Source: Diaporthe sp. PMI_573 (taxonomy: Eukaryota; Ascomycota; Sordariomycetes; Diaporthales; Diaporthaceae). From it: a stretch of DNA of 64,000 nucleotides. The stretch lies in contig JAJTUP010000001.1 in NCBI GenBank assembly GCA_021399435.1, positions 1,488,001-1,552,000 on the forward strand, read 5' to 3'. The position numbers were made by a program, and so were the translations under genes. Positions 23,761 through 35,021 of the stretch are shown here, one piece after another. How positions within the stretch are numbered: the stretch's first letter is position 1; every line of letters begins with the position of its first letter. Below the pieces are notes generated by a model, which worked only from the letters and a program-made list of their open reading frames with translations, did not search any database and was not told the origin of the DNA.

Positions 23761-25508
23761 ATGGCTGAGGATACTGTCGCCCAATTCATGTCCATCACGG
23801 GCGCCGACAACACCGTCGCCGCTGGCTGCCTCGGCATGACCGAAAACGACGTGATGGCCGCCGTCAACCTCTATTTCGAAAACCCAGAGATTGCGAGCTC
23901 CTTCTCCGCCCAAAATCCGTCGGCCGCGCCTGCTTCCTCCTCGACTGCACCGGCCCCCCTAGCACAAGGCACATCTTCGAGTCGGAATCTGGGCCGAGAG
24001 GATGATCGAGGCGTCATCCACATAGATGATGATGATGATGACGAAGATGAACCCATCCGGATTGACGACGACGACGACGACGATGTGGATGAGGTGGGAC
24101 GCTCTGATCTCCAGCGAATTGCGCAGGAGAGTGACGATGCCGCCATGGCCCGGCGCCTGCAGGAGGAGATGTATGGAGGTGGCGGCGCGCCTCGCGCAGA
24201 TGATGTGCGAGCTCCCATTGCCAGGACGACGGAAACGCTGGTAGCGCCTAGTGGATATGGCGCAGCGATCGACGATGATGGTTTTGGGGCACTAGAACAG
24301 CTCCGAAGACAGACGAGGCCTCGACGTGAGTTTACTGCGGTATTCTTGTTCTGCTGTTGAGCGACCCTGGGCTAACTTCTGACTAAACAGCCGCCGGTAA
24401 TCCCTTTGGCCAGTCGATCTGGGAGGACTCCGAAAGCCAGCCCGCGCCGATGTCATTTGCCTCTGCAGCAGGCGGCTCCAGCGGGGAGCAGAACCGAGCA
24501 CGGCGCCTGGCGGACCTGTTCCGTCCACCCTACGAAATGATGGAACACTTTGCCTGGGACGAGGCTCGAGACGTAGGCAAGGAGGACAAGAAGTGGATCC
24601 TGGTGAATGTGCAGGACATGAATGACTTCAACTGTCAGGCGCTGAACCGAGATATCTGGAAGGATGCGGCCGTCGTGGCCCTCGTGAAGGAGAACTTCAT
24701 CTTCCTGCAATACGCAAAGGACGACCCACGCGCCAGCGAATACAACACCTTCTACTTCCCCCCACACGCACAGGAGAACAAGGACAACTTCCCACACGTG
24801 TCAATTATCGACCCACGGACGGGAGAGCAGGTCAAGGTCTGGACAGGCATCCCTTTCCCCAGCGCACAGGCGTTCCACGCGGACCTTGTGGAGTTCCTTG
24901 ACAGGTACTCGCTGGAGCAGAACCGCAAGAACCCCGTGTCGAAGCAGAAGCGGCCGAAGCCACCCGTTGACGTGAACCGAATGACGGAGGACGAGATGCT
25001 GGAGATGGCGTTGCGGAACAGCCTGGACACGAATGGCGGGAACGGGAGCGCCAGCAACCTCAACGCGGTGCAGGATCCCGACGACCTTACAAAGTCCGTG
25101 GAAATGGAAAAGGGCAAGGGTAAGGCGGTTGCAACGTCCAGCTCGGACGAGATTATGGGAGGAACCCCGCAGGCCGAGGTACAAGAAGCGCTGTCGGCCT
25201 CATCGTCGTTGTTTGGGTCTATTGCCTCCGACAAGCCTCATTCCGAGCCTGCCAACGGCCCTGCGGTCACGAGAATCCAATTCCGACACCCCGAGGGGCG
25301 AGTGATCCGGCGCTTCAACGTAACGGAACCGATCCGGCGAGTGTACGAGTGGTTGAAGTCGGAGCCTATCACAGCGGACAAGGCAGGCGTGGAGTTTGAG
25401 CTCAAGACGGTGCCCGAGGGCAAGGACCTGATTGAGCTGCTGGACCAGACCATCGAAGAGGCTGGTCTCAAGCAGGCCACGGTGATGATCGAATACATTG
25501 AAGCTTGA
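23761..25508 (+). CDS. ubx5: UBX domain protein, Ubx5/UBXD7-like Cdc48 adaptor
   Basis: Ubiquitin-binding cofactor that links ubiquitylated clients, including cullin-RING substrates, to the Cdc48/p97 segregase. Exon 1 is 23761-24325, the intron is 24326-24390 (GTGAGT..CTGACTAAACAG, phase 1), and exon 2 is 24391-25508. The product is 560 residues. Domains in order: an N-terminal UBA-like domain (about 1-45, VAQFMSITGADNTVAAG); a low-complexity linker with two Asp-rich runs (about 90-115); a UAS thioredoxin-like domain in exon 2 (FAWDEARDVGKEDKKWILVN onwards); a UIM (EDEMLEMALRNSL); and a C-terminal UBX domain (RIQFRHPEGRVIRRFNVTEP to the end). This UBA-UAS-UIM-UBX order matches human UBXD7 and yeast Ubx5. 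A UIM-like DAAMARRLQEEM also occurs near residue 130. Confidence 0.9.
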
Positions 25509-25750
25509 TACCGGGGTGTAGTGGGGACGGCGGAGAGTTGTGCCGAATTCTCCTGGCGGGTTTCTGAGCAAGCCAACTGGCATGTGGGAGGGTCCTCTGA
25601 TTCCAAAAAAGGAGGCGGATATCATGGAGGGTACGGCTCAGGATAGAGCACAGGTCACATATCATAACGTGCCTGTTGCCTTGGAGCTGCTGTGCCCAGG
25701 TTATGGCCCATGAGTCTTGCGATCATTTTTATTCTTCATTTTTGAAAGGC

Positions 25751-25774
25751 GTCACGGTCACGGTCACGGTCACA
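25751..25774. repeat. GTCACG hexanucleotide repeat
   Basis: Four tandem 6-bp units, GTCACG three times then GTCACA, in the 3' region of the UBX gene. Confidence 0.85.
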
Positions 25775-26755
25775 GATGTTGGGAAATCGGTTCAGGTAGA
25801 CATGAACTCTGGGAAGGTCTGAACCAGGACCGGCCTTCATTAGCATACCTAGGTAGAGAGATGACCTTTAGCATTGCGCCGAAGTGAGGGATAGATGCTC
25901 ACCCGCACCCAGATGGAAATGAAAAAGACGGACTGACATCACGATACGAAGTAGTGTGCTCCCGGGTGAAATGTTCCTTCTCATGCTGGGATGGTGGCAG
26001 CCAATGATTCCGGGCAGAGGGGCGGCAGGCTGAGACCCCCATCCCGAAGCCAGTTTCTAGTCCCCTCAGCATTAGCCGCATTGCTGTTCAAATTTCCCAG
26101 CTTGCCAGCCCCTGGGCGGCACTAGGGAAGCGCCCTCTTTGATCCATCCAGGCACGAGGGGCACCCCTGGCCAATAGGTGGGAGGGAAAGCTGGGTCGGG
26201 CTGGGATGGGGGGATGTTTGTGTTTTGGGTTCCGGGTTGGATGGGGGGCAACGAGTGAGTGTGAGTGAGAGAAACGTGGGGTAAAAGAGGCAGGTAGTGT
26301 GAGTGTTCTCTGGTAAGGCAGGCATTGTAGGCAAGGCAGGTTTGGCAACGCAACGGTGGAACCCACACCCCAGTTGGGTGTGTGGGTGCGGGTGTGTGGG
26401 TGCCCACTCCAGCTCCTCCTCCTTCCGATCACAAGCTGATCGTCATGCCATCCAGCCTCTTCACTGTCACTGCACGCTCGTGTGCACGTACTCACTCACT
26501 CGGCCATGAGCTGAGCTGAACTGGACGTTTCTCCTTCCTTCCCTTCCGTTCCCTTGTTCTTTTTTCCACCTCAGCTCAGCTCCTCTCGTTTGGGGACTGC
26601 CTGCACTGCTCTCTGTTCTGCTGCCTGTGTCTTCTGTTGCTCTTGCATTTCCATTTCATTTCCTCCATCACACCTCCGTCTTTACGCCTAGTTCCCTTCA
26701 GTCGTTAGTTTCCATTTGTCTCGGAGCTTTCCTTCCCTCTCTCTGCTCCTCACTG

Positions 26756-26756
<1 letters not shown>

Positions 26757-26784
<28 letters not shown>
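26757..26784. repeat. (GTCT)7 microsatellite
   Basis: Seven perfect GTCT units in the presumed promoter or leader of the GCK kinase gene. Confidence 0.95.
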
Positions 26785-26786
<2 letters not shown>

Positions 26787-26901
26787 TCAGCAGAGCCCAA
26801 GAAAAAGCTTGTACCGCTAGAGAATCCCTGGAAACTGCGATCTGCCTTGTTACGGAAGCCATTCCCGCGCGATTGTGACGCCCGCTCCCACGGCCCTTTA
26901 C

Positions 26902-26924
26902 CCTGCCTGCCTGCCTGCCTGCCT
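26902..26924. repeat. (CCTG)5.75 microsatellite
   Basis: Perfect tandem CCTG units, about 120 bp after the GTCT array, in the same presumed leader region. Confidence 0.95.
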
Positions 26925-27488
26925 AGACAGACGCTCTTGATTTAACATTTGGTTGGAAACTGTCTCATACAACAATTCTTACTGCAGTGTCTCGTGCACT
27001 CCACGATAGGCGGCAAATCCCGTACCTGACGTCTACAGACGCACGACCTTCCCCTCCCTGGTGGGGAACTGCACCTCGTCTCGACTCGTTCCGCCCTTGG
27101 ATTTGTTGTCGATCTCTGATCTCTCGTCTCGTCTCGTCTCCTGGGAAACACAGCTGCACCTGCACCCCCAGGCAAGCAGCACAGCTGTGGGAGAGCTGCA
27201 GCTTCACTGGCCACCCGCCCAGCCCGCTGGTTTGGGGCCCAACACGCGAAACCCACCACAGCTTCTCGGCCCCTCGATAAGCCCCTCTCCCCGATCCCTC
27301 GACACTGAGAGGTACCCACTCCCAGCCGAGCGGACGATCCCCACTCTCCCGATCTGAGCATCTGCTCGCGCCAGGGAAACCGGCCACCACTTGTGCTGGT
27401 CCTTTCTCTTACGAACCGCCGGTTCTTAAACCGGATTGATCTCTGTCTCCCTCTTTCGAGAAGAAGAAAAGACAAGTAAGAGGGCATC

Positions 27489-29956
27489 ATGGCCGGCCGG
27501 GAGAGGGACTGGGACGAGAACGCCAATGGGTCCCCCGACCCCGAGACCCTCTACACAAAGGAGTACTGCATTGGTACGTCACATGCTTCATGCCCCCCCC
27601 CCTGGGGAGGAAGAAGCAATTGGAAGCCTGGACATCTGAATTGACTTGACTGTGTAGGTGGTGGCAGCTTTGGCAAGGTCTTCAAAGGGTACGCTTCCTT
27701 CTGCATTGCTGTTTTCCCCTTCCTCGCATCCCACTAAGCCGCCATGTCCACACTCGTTGCCCTGCAGTCTTGGCTGACATTTCTCCCTCCCTCCCGTTAG
27801 TGTCGACAAACGAACCGGTCAGGCAGTAGCTATCAAGATTATCGATATTGAGAGCGCCGAGGACGAGGTCGAAGATATCATCCAAGAGATCGCCATCCTG
27901 TCCGAACTGCAGTCCCCCTACGTCACGAAATACTACGGATCCTACGCCAAGGGAGCCGAGCTATGGATCGTTATGGAGTTCTGCTCCGGCGGGAGCTGCG
28001 CCGACCTCATGAAGCCGGGCAAGATCGAGGAGGAGTACATCGCAATCATCGTCAGGGAACTACTGCTGGGGCTGGACTATCTGCACTCGGACAAGAAGCT
28101 GCACCGGGATGTGAAGGGTATGTTGATATCCTGCCATTCCTGGGGTAGCAACAAAGTGCATTTGCCCCGTGCATCGAAATACTGACCCGTGTGCAGCTGC
28201 CAACGTGCTCCTGGGCTCCAATGGCCAGGTCAAGCTCGCGGATTTTGGAGTCTCTGGCCAGCTCTCAGCCACCATGACCAAGAAGAACACTTTCGTCGGC
28301 ACACCCTTTTGGATGGCACCCGAGGTCATTAAGCAGTCGGGCTACGACCACAGGGCGGACGTCTGGTCACTGGGAATCACTGCTCTCGAGCTTGCCAACG
28401 GAGAACCACCCTACGCAGACATCCACCCGATGAAGGTCCTTTTCCTCATACCCAAGAACGCACCTCCGAGACTGGACAAGGACACCTTCAGCAAGGCGTT
28501 CCAGGACTTTGTTGCCTGCTGCCTGCAGAGAGATCCCAAGGATAGGCCAACGGCGAAAGACCTCTTGAAGCACCCGTTCGTGAGGAAGGCCAAGAAGACG
28601 AGCTACCTGACCGAATTGATCGAGAGGCATACCCGATGGTCTGCTACTCACAAGAGTGCGGACGACGATGACGGGTATGACGACGTCGGCGAGCCCGCGT
28701 ATCGGGAGCCCGTCAATGAGGACATGTGGGACTTCGGTACTGTACGGCTGGTAGGCAACCAGGGGGGCATCGTTCGGAACCCAGGATTGAATGCCATGGG
28801 CGAGTCGGCTACGAATGCGCGGTCTTCGAGGCCACTTGAGAGCGAATTCGAATATGGGGATTCAAGAAAGGAGACGACACCAACGAAGGCCTTGTTAGAG
28901 AGGGAGCGAGAGACGTTCAGAGCGGGCGGGTCGACATCCGGCACTGCGCGGCAGGTATCACCACAGCGGAAGCCCGTTGGCTCAACATCTGGGCCGCCGC
29001 CGTCGCCGGCCAAGGTGCCGTTGCCTCCGTCCCCTGCAAAACCTGCCACAAGGCCCCAAGAGCATGCGACTCCAAGAGCCTCCCAGATGAAGCCTCTTCC
29101 GCAGCCTGTCGACAGCCCTCCAGAGCATGAAAGGTCATTACACGAGCAGCTTCAGCGGGATATGGGACACCTGAACCTGGGCTCGGCTATCAACCCAGAA
29201 CGTCGTGTCTCTGGCCCGCGCATGATGCCTCAATCAGCCATGCAGCACCACCAGATCCAACGACAGCCATCTAAGCTGGGCCCGTTGACCTTGTCCGAGA
29301 TACCACCCTTCCGAGCAAACGAGCAACAGTACGCAGTACCACAATCGCCGCTGACGCGGACCACAAACCAACAACACCCGCTGCCGGTCCAGCCACAGGC
29401 ATCGAGACAGTACTCACCATCTGTTGTGCAGCCCCCTCAGCAGCCAAACTATTTCAACCAGCACCCACAAGCCCCTCGAGCGATACAAACCCAGAACATC
29501 AACCCGCTGACCTCCAAGGAGGGCGGCCGTGGAACACCTTCCTCGAGCCACTCCTTCACACCTGAGCCTCAGACACCAACTCCACTGGCCTTCCCACCAC
29601 CGGCACCGGCCAACCCGAATGGCGAACTCGACGCTCTGAACGATGTCATATTCCCCGCCCTCGAAGAGAGTCTTAAGAGGCGCCAGATCCATCTGCAACA
29701 GCTCTACCCAGGTCGACCGAACAATGCCAACAGCGGCGGCGGCGCGCCGACGCCAAAGCAACAAAGGGCCGAGGCGTCGCACGAGAAGATCCGCAAACTG
29801 GTCTACAAGCTAGCGCACGTGTGCAAGGAGATCGACCACTACGACAAGGCGGAGCCGGTGGGCATGGGCAAGGACGTCAGCACGTTCCTCGAGGGACTGC
29901 TGGAGGAGATTCTGGTGCGGGTGGAGCCGCTCGACGACGACGACGAGGGCATGTGA
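27489..29956 (+). CDS. GCK-III (STE20-type) serine/threonine kinase, Sid1/KIN3-like
   Basis: Germinal-centre kinase of the STK24/25 group. Fungal relatives (S. pombe Sid1, Neurospora SID-1/MST-1, Sordaria KIN3) act in septation or with STRIPAK in hyphal fusion and development. Four exons: 27489-27573, a 31-nt micro-exon 27658-27688 coding most of the P-loop, 27801-28117 and 28197-29956. The product is about 730 residues. Kinase motifs: GGGSFGKV (29-36), catalytic Lys51 in AIK, HRDVKAAN (140-147), DFG (160-162), activation segment TFVGTPFWMAPE (176-187) and a GCK-typical DVWSLGITALELANGEPP. After KKTSYLTELIERHTRW comes a ~300-residue Pro/Gln/Ser-rich linker. A conserved helical C-terminus (KIRKLVYKLAHVCKEIDHYD) ends in an acidic tail and is a likely partner-binding region. 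Which of the three Neurospora-type paralogues it is remains open. Confidence 0.92.
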
Positions 29957-30862
29957 ATTTTGTGGAATTGACGGCGTCACAAGGACTCCGTTGCAGGAAT
30001 ATCAAAACCAGAAAGAGCCTGGCGGAAACCAGGAATAACATGCATAGGCTATACAAGGTCGTGGCAGTGATCCGGTTCGCGGAAGCACACGAGCAGTGCA
30101 TATGGACCGGACCATAGCGGACCTGTCGGAAGCGCAGGGACTAGGAGGGAACACAGGAACCTGCCTACGAGCCGACGTCTGCTGCGTCAAATCGTGCCCG
30201 TCCGTCCGATGGATTAGATGGCCAAGGACGAAGAAATTGGGAACATGGCATGGATTTGAAGTGCACAGAAACTAACTAGAGGACGGACAGTCGTTGTGTG
30301 AGGGAAACAGGAAATGGGTGAAGGGTGGGCTAGGCTGGCTCCCTTTCGTCTGCTGTGTATTCATCATTTACTTATACCCGAAGAATTGAGAGGCACATCT
30401 GTGAGTGTGTGTTTTTATGGCTGGTTTCGCTCGTGTGTCCCTTTGTGTCTGTTGGTGTAGGATGGGATAGTGTGCCATTGCTGCCAGAAACGAAGAAAAG
30501 ACCGGGAGCTTGACAGATCCCCTGCCTCGCCATGCCATGGCATTATCTTCTGGATAGGCTTACTGGGAGGCGTTTAGCCTTTCCCGTTCAAAGGTGAGCA
30601 AAGCCCGGCTCGAGATTTCGCACGCTACAACCGATAGCGCTCGTTATGTGACTGCATCCCAATCAAGTTCGTATTGAGGCAGTCGAAGAGCGGCACGAAT
30701 GTGGGGACCCCCAAATCATTGGCGTTCTCAACTAAGGCGTCACCCAGAGCGTCATCTTCAGCGTCATCTACAGCACCATATTTCAAATCCTCTGTCATGT
30801 TCATTGGAGAGGCACACTGAACGCAATATAATCTCGGATATTTCCCCAAGCTGGATTGAAGC
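29957..30862. other. Intergenic: kinase 3' UTR
   Basis: About 900 bp with no supported gene. It probably holds a long 3' UTR of the kinase gene followed by the edge of a degenerate region. Confidence 0.5.
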
Positions 30863-31084
30863 ATGGCCGAGGACATAACCCAGCTCCTAGACGACCCGGA
30901 CATCACGTCAACAAAGATCCGCATCGTAGGCCACGACATCGGGGGCATGATAGTGGTAGCCTGGGCTATGGCTTACCGGCACCCCGACCGTGTCATGACA
31001 GTCAACTGGGGCGAGTTCCCCCTCCCGGGGACATCGGTGCAGCAGGAAGATCGCACGTCCCGCGTCGTTGAGCAGTTCCACTGA
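30863..31084 (+). pseudogene. Alpha/beta-hydrolase fragment (epoxide hydrolase/haloacetate dehalogenase-like)
   Basis: A 73-codon open piece matching the middle of an alpha/beta hydrolase of the epoxide hydrolase type. It has MAEDITQLL, then the nucleophile elbow VGHDIGGMI with a central Asp (GHDIGG), then HPDRV and GEFPLPGT. Full family members have ~290 residues. Here the N-terminal strands with the HG motif, the cap, and the acid and His residues are absent. The frame ends at TGA (31082-31084) where family members continue, and no splice signals would extend it. I read it as a relic. Confidence 0.6.
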
Positions 31085-31218
31085 CCCAGCACACGGCAAC
31101 GGGCTCCAATTTCTTCCCGGCGCAAAACGGCTGACAACACACAGATCTAAACAGTATTGGACAGACCTAGCTCCAAGCAGATTTATGTAGCCAATTTCCC
31201 AAGATCTTCTGGTAAGCC

Positions 31219-32357
31219 TCAGTCTTTTACCTGGGCATCCTGGTAGGCCTCCTCGCTGCCATGAAACCCTTCCGGCTCCAGATCAAATCCGTGAATCTGG
31301 TCGGGGACGAGCAACCACTGCACCTCTTGACCATTCCCATCGATATTCTCGAAGGCGAAGCGTTCATCGTCCAGGATTAATTCTCCAGGTGTTCCTGGGT
31401 CCTTCTGGCCGACCTTCACGTCAGAAGATGGCTCCGGCCGGTGGGCGAGCACGCTGGCCATGCGCCACGCCTCGTGGGCCAGCCTGTCGAGCTCCGCCGC
31501 TACCATGAAGACCTTCTTCGGTAGGTGCTCGCGCAGCGCAAATATCGGAGATAGCAAGGGGTCTCTCAGGCGCTGGCCGTAGGGCACGTAGCTCCACCCG
31601 AACAGGCGCGATACAGGCGACAGCATGTCGGTGGCATTGGCACGCAGGCCGGAGCCAAGTGCGGGTTTGTAGTACCTCGTCTCAGCCTTCTTCTCAGCCC
31701 TGGTGGCGAGGTCGACCAGCGGGTAGACCGGGCACAACGCCGAAGGCTTGACGGTGTTGCGGATCGTTTGCAGTTGGCACACGGCCAGGGCGAGATTCCC
31801 GCCGGATGAGAACCTGCCCATTGCTATCCGGCTCCTGTCCAGCGGGACGCTCTCGTCGCCATACACAGCTAGCATGAGCGCCTCGACGTCGTGGATGGCT
31901 GTGGGGAAGGGGTGGGCGGGGGCCTTGCGGTAGTCCAGCTCTACCACGAGGATGTTGTGCTTGTCGGCGAAGGCGCGGTTCCACCTGTCATCGTCCTCTG
32001 GGACGCCGAGGCAGAACCCGCCGCCGTAGATGTTGAAGTAGCACGGTAGGCGCTGCGACGACGTATGGTCCCAGGAGCTGGGGCAGAAGATGCTGGATGT
32101 CTGTTAGCTGAGGGCTCATGCTTAAGTTGTGGACGTGGAATGGAAGTTCTGGCTGAGGTTTCCTACCGTGCAGTGAGGGACGGGCGACAGCCGTATGTCT
32201 TGACGAATGTCGGTGCGACGTCAGGGGGAGGGTTGAATGCCCATCGATACCAACGCTCGCCGGCGGATAAGGTCTGAATAAGCCGCGTCATGAAGCCATT
32301 GTACAATGCTGAGGTCAAGGGCACTGAAGGCTGCACCTCCTGCGCTTCAGACGCCAT
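31219..32357 (-). CDS. Alpha/beta-hydrolase fold-3 (HSL-type) esterase/lipase-like protein
   Basis: Exon 1 is 32167-32357, the intron is 32093-32166 (GTAGGA..CATCCAG, phase 2), and exon 2 is 31219-32092. The product is 354 residues and has no clear signal peptide. Family features: oxyanion motif YGGGF, in place of HGGGF; a VVELDYRKAPAHPFP segment typical of the HSL group; the serine region GRFSSGGNLAL; a probable acid in AAELDRLAHEA; and the catalytic His in DQIHGF. The expected GxSxG elbow reads RFSSG: the first glycine is Arg (codon AGG), one transition away from GGG. Activity could therefore be altered or lost, although the frame is intact. The substrate is unknown. Fungal members hydrolyse small acyl esters or act in secondary metabolism. 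Confidence 0.82.
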
Positions 32358-33272
32358 TCTCACAACTAGAACCAGGCACGCTCCTTGGCGAGGCCTACTT
32401 CGGCCATTGTTCCCGCAGTAGTGGGATGTTGTGAGGATGAAGGAAGCAAAGCGCTAACAGCAGCCAACGGGCGCTAATAGCAACCAATGAAGAATGAGAA
32501 AGCTTTGGGTAAGCCATTTGGTTTGGATTGAGTTCTACTAGCCTGTCAACAATAGTAGAGCCGGAGCTACGGCGCGGATAATAAGAAGATGCCCATCAAT
32601 GGTCGAAAAGACGCTTTTGCTCGAGAGTGAACATCTCATTTGCAACAATTGGCACGATTCCAGAACACACTGACGTAATGACTAGAGATTGAGAGTTTTT
32701 GATACAGAATGGCGGTGAAATCCTTCAGCCCTCTCGGCGTGGCATCAAGTGGCCGAGTGTGCTGTGTTACTTGAAGGGGAGCAAAATTTGACGCGGCTAT
32801 GTAGGTTCGAGAGTCCGAGATGTGCAATGATGCGAGATCACAGCCTGCTTTTCTCCCCACTGTGTGGTCTTGGTTCCACGGGCCCGTTGTCAGTTTCCTG
32901 CATGATGCTGTGTCATATTGACCAACCAGCATATGAAAGGTGTGCGTTGCATTTGTGAACAATCACTGGCCTTAAAAGGCAGCTCGAGCGTCAGATCGTT
33001 ACTTTTTAGGCCAAGGGCATGCAGGCTCGGGGCCCGAAATTACCCTCTGTTCGAAAATTTCACTCATGCACTTCGCAATTGGGCCTCCTCATACCCCTAT
33101 TGCAGGTAGGATCGACTTGCAGTTCTTGTCGCACAAGCGCGTGCCGCAGCGGGGTACAATAATATGTATTACAAGTAGAACCGGCACAGGCATCTCCTTG
33201 GATGTGAGTGATTTAGTCCTTTTTTCTAATGTCTAGACTCAGCACTTGAATCGGTTCCCGCTCAGACTAGGC
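32358..33272. other. Intergenic between divergent genes
   Basis: About 900 bp between divergent genes, AT-richer than the flanks. No supported gene or repeat. Confidence 0.5.
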
Positions 33273-34390
33273 ATGACAAGTCGACCTTTTTCGCAAATCA
33301 GGCCATCGCTCTCAGGCTTGGCGATAACTTGGTGGTTGTGTCAATTCATGATTGTTTCCGGTCAATTCACGACCAGTCTTGCGCCCAGGCAAATAGGCTA
33401 CCCACAAAGTGGCTCCTGGGGTCAGGGCCCTCCTCCTTGGGTCTCAAGTTGGCGGACGTGCGCGGGCCATACAGACTATAATGGGTGTGCGCCCTATTAT
33501 GGCGGGGGATGCTGTTCTCAGGGACTGGAGTGCCAGGGTGGCGGACTTTGTGTCGCTGGCTCGACCACTTCTACCACCGCCGCAGTACTCTGTGACCAAG
33601 GGTGGTTCTCCTGCCCTTCAAGTCAGGGAGGTGAGTCAGCTCGGTCCTTGAGACTCTGATGGAGAAGCTCACAATCGGATCAGGAGGCTGCTGTCTTGGA
33701 GGACAAGTCTGCGGCTCGGGAGTTTGTACCTCGTATGCACCAATGACGACCACGATCACCTCTTCCGGCCCTGGCGGTCAAACCGCTGTAGCAGTCAGCA
33801 CAACTAATTCGGAGACTGTAACGAGCCAGGTCAGCCCAAGCCTGACCTCTATAATTTCGACCATAATCGCAGGGACCGAGACCGTGCCTCAACTATCAAG
33901 AAGTCTGTTTGCTTCGGCTGCTTCAACAGCTAGCCCGGCAAGTCAGACGGGGGCTACAAGTACTGGCAGCAGTTCTTCAGGAGGGGGAACGGGATCCAGT
34001 AGCACTGGAGGAAGTCTGACAGCCGGTCAAATTGGAGGCATCAGCGCAGGTGCCGTGGTGGGCTTCTTGCTCCTGGTAGCTCTGGGCTGGCTGCTCGTGA
34101 GGCACCTGATCCGGATCTCGCAGTTCATGGACAAGTTCAACAAGCATGCTCGTGAACGGCCAGAAGAGTCGACGGCCCAGGGAGGAGGTGACGACAAAAA
34201 AGACGCGGATATGAAAATCTCGGCCGATGGCAACGGTGGCAATGGGCAGTTGCCGTCTGAGCTGTCACCGCAGGAGAGACCGCAGCTGTTGGATGAGTGG
34301 GGGAGACATGGGAGCCGGGGGAATGAGCTCAGTGGAAGCCAAGAAGCACACGGCGTATCTGAGCTGGACGGGACGAGTGTGGTCAGGTAG
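33273..34390 (+). CDS. Secreted-type single-pass membrane protein with a duplicated six-Cys module
   Basis: Function unknown. Exon 1 is 33273-33630, the intron is 33631-33683 (GTGAGT..ATCAG, phase 1), and exon 2 is 33684-34390. The product is 354 residues. A signal peptide (about 1-30, hydrophobic LAITWWLCQFMIVSG) is followed by two tandem cysteine modules: C63-x8-C72-x7-CC80/81-x5-C87-x5-C93 and C107-x6-C114-x7-CC122/123-x5-C129-x4-C134. Next come a ~100-residue Ser/Thr/Gly-rich stalk, likely O-mannosylated, one transmembrane helix (about 237-259, GISAGAVVGFLLLVALGWLL) and a ~95-residue hydrophilic cytosolic tail rich in Glu, Asp, Gly and Gln. The layout resembles fungal wall-stress sensors (WSC-type: Cys domain, Ser/Thr stalk, one helix). 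The cysteine spacing is not one I can assign to WSC. Confidence 0.8.
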
Positions 34391-35021
34391 CGAGAGCTTG
34401 CACGCGGCGTGGGTGGTGCTGCGTCCCTGGAATCTAAGATCTTGGTCATCGACTGGTGATCGTGGGCCTAGATCAAACCGGCTTATTTGATGGGAAATGT
34501 TCAGGTAAACACGAACATGATGACTGAGAGATGAGATTGGATTGACGTAAATCACATACATTATTACATTAACACAGCCTCGTTCAAAAAGTTTGAAAAC
34601 GGCATTGTGGATCTCCGTGGCTTGCCTACCTCTGGTCTGGTTATTCTAAAGGAAGTTGTTCTACAGAAGACTTTCCAACTAGAGGTCTTCCCCAGGGAGG
34701 CTACTCTACAGGAGGCTACTCTACAGGAGGCTATCCCATAGGGAGTCATTCCATAGCAGGTTATCCCATATGAGGTTGAGTAGTGAGCACTATAGATGCT
34801 GTGGCCGCAGAGCGGACACCCGAGAAAAGCTCGTGTTGTATTAACTGATTAACTAGTTGACCACAATACATGAGCAGTTATTCTGTCGCACCAACCACAA
34901 TGACCACCCGTAAATGCGAGCACCTTGCCATTATCAACTCTCGCCCAAGCTAGATCCTGTCCCAACCATGTCTTCGCCACCTCAGCACATACAGATTTCA
35001 TATTTCAGCACTGTCGAAGCT
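34391..35021. other. Intergenic with a 15-bp minisatellite
   Basis: About 630 bp between convergent genes. Apart from the minisatellite (separate entry) nothing is recognised. Confidence 0.5.
34636..34770 (+). repeat. Degenerate 15-bp minisatellite, nine units
   Basis: Nine back-to-back 15-bp units. The best preserved is GGAGGCTACTCTACA (34696-34710 and 34711-34725). Units at both ends are diverged but keep the 15-bp register. Read on the plus strand in register they give pentapeptides of the form G-G-Y-(S/P)-x: GSCST, GGYST, GGYST, GGYPI, GSHSI, AGYPI. The frame is open from 34597 to a TGA at 34771. It has no ATG and no family match. Confidence 0.8.

Larger units (their letters stand above)
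25509..27488. other. Intergenic with a long pyrimidine-rich 5' region and microsatellites
   Basis: About 2 kb. The left half holds the UBX 3' UTR and a GTCACG repeat at 25751-25774. The right half (26,400-27,480) is CT-rich, typical of a long leader for a fungal regulatory kinase, and carries GTCT and CCTG microsatellites. No gene supported. Confidence 0.5.
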
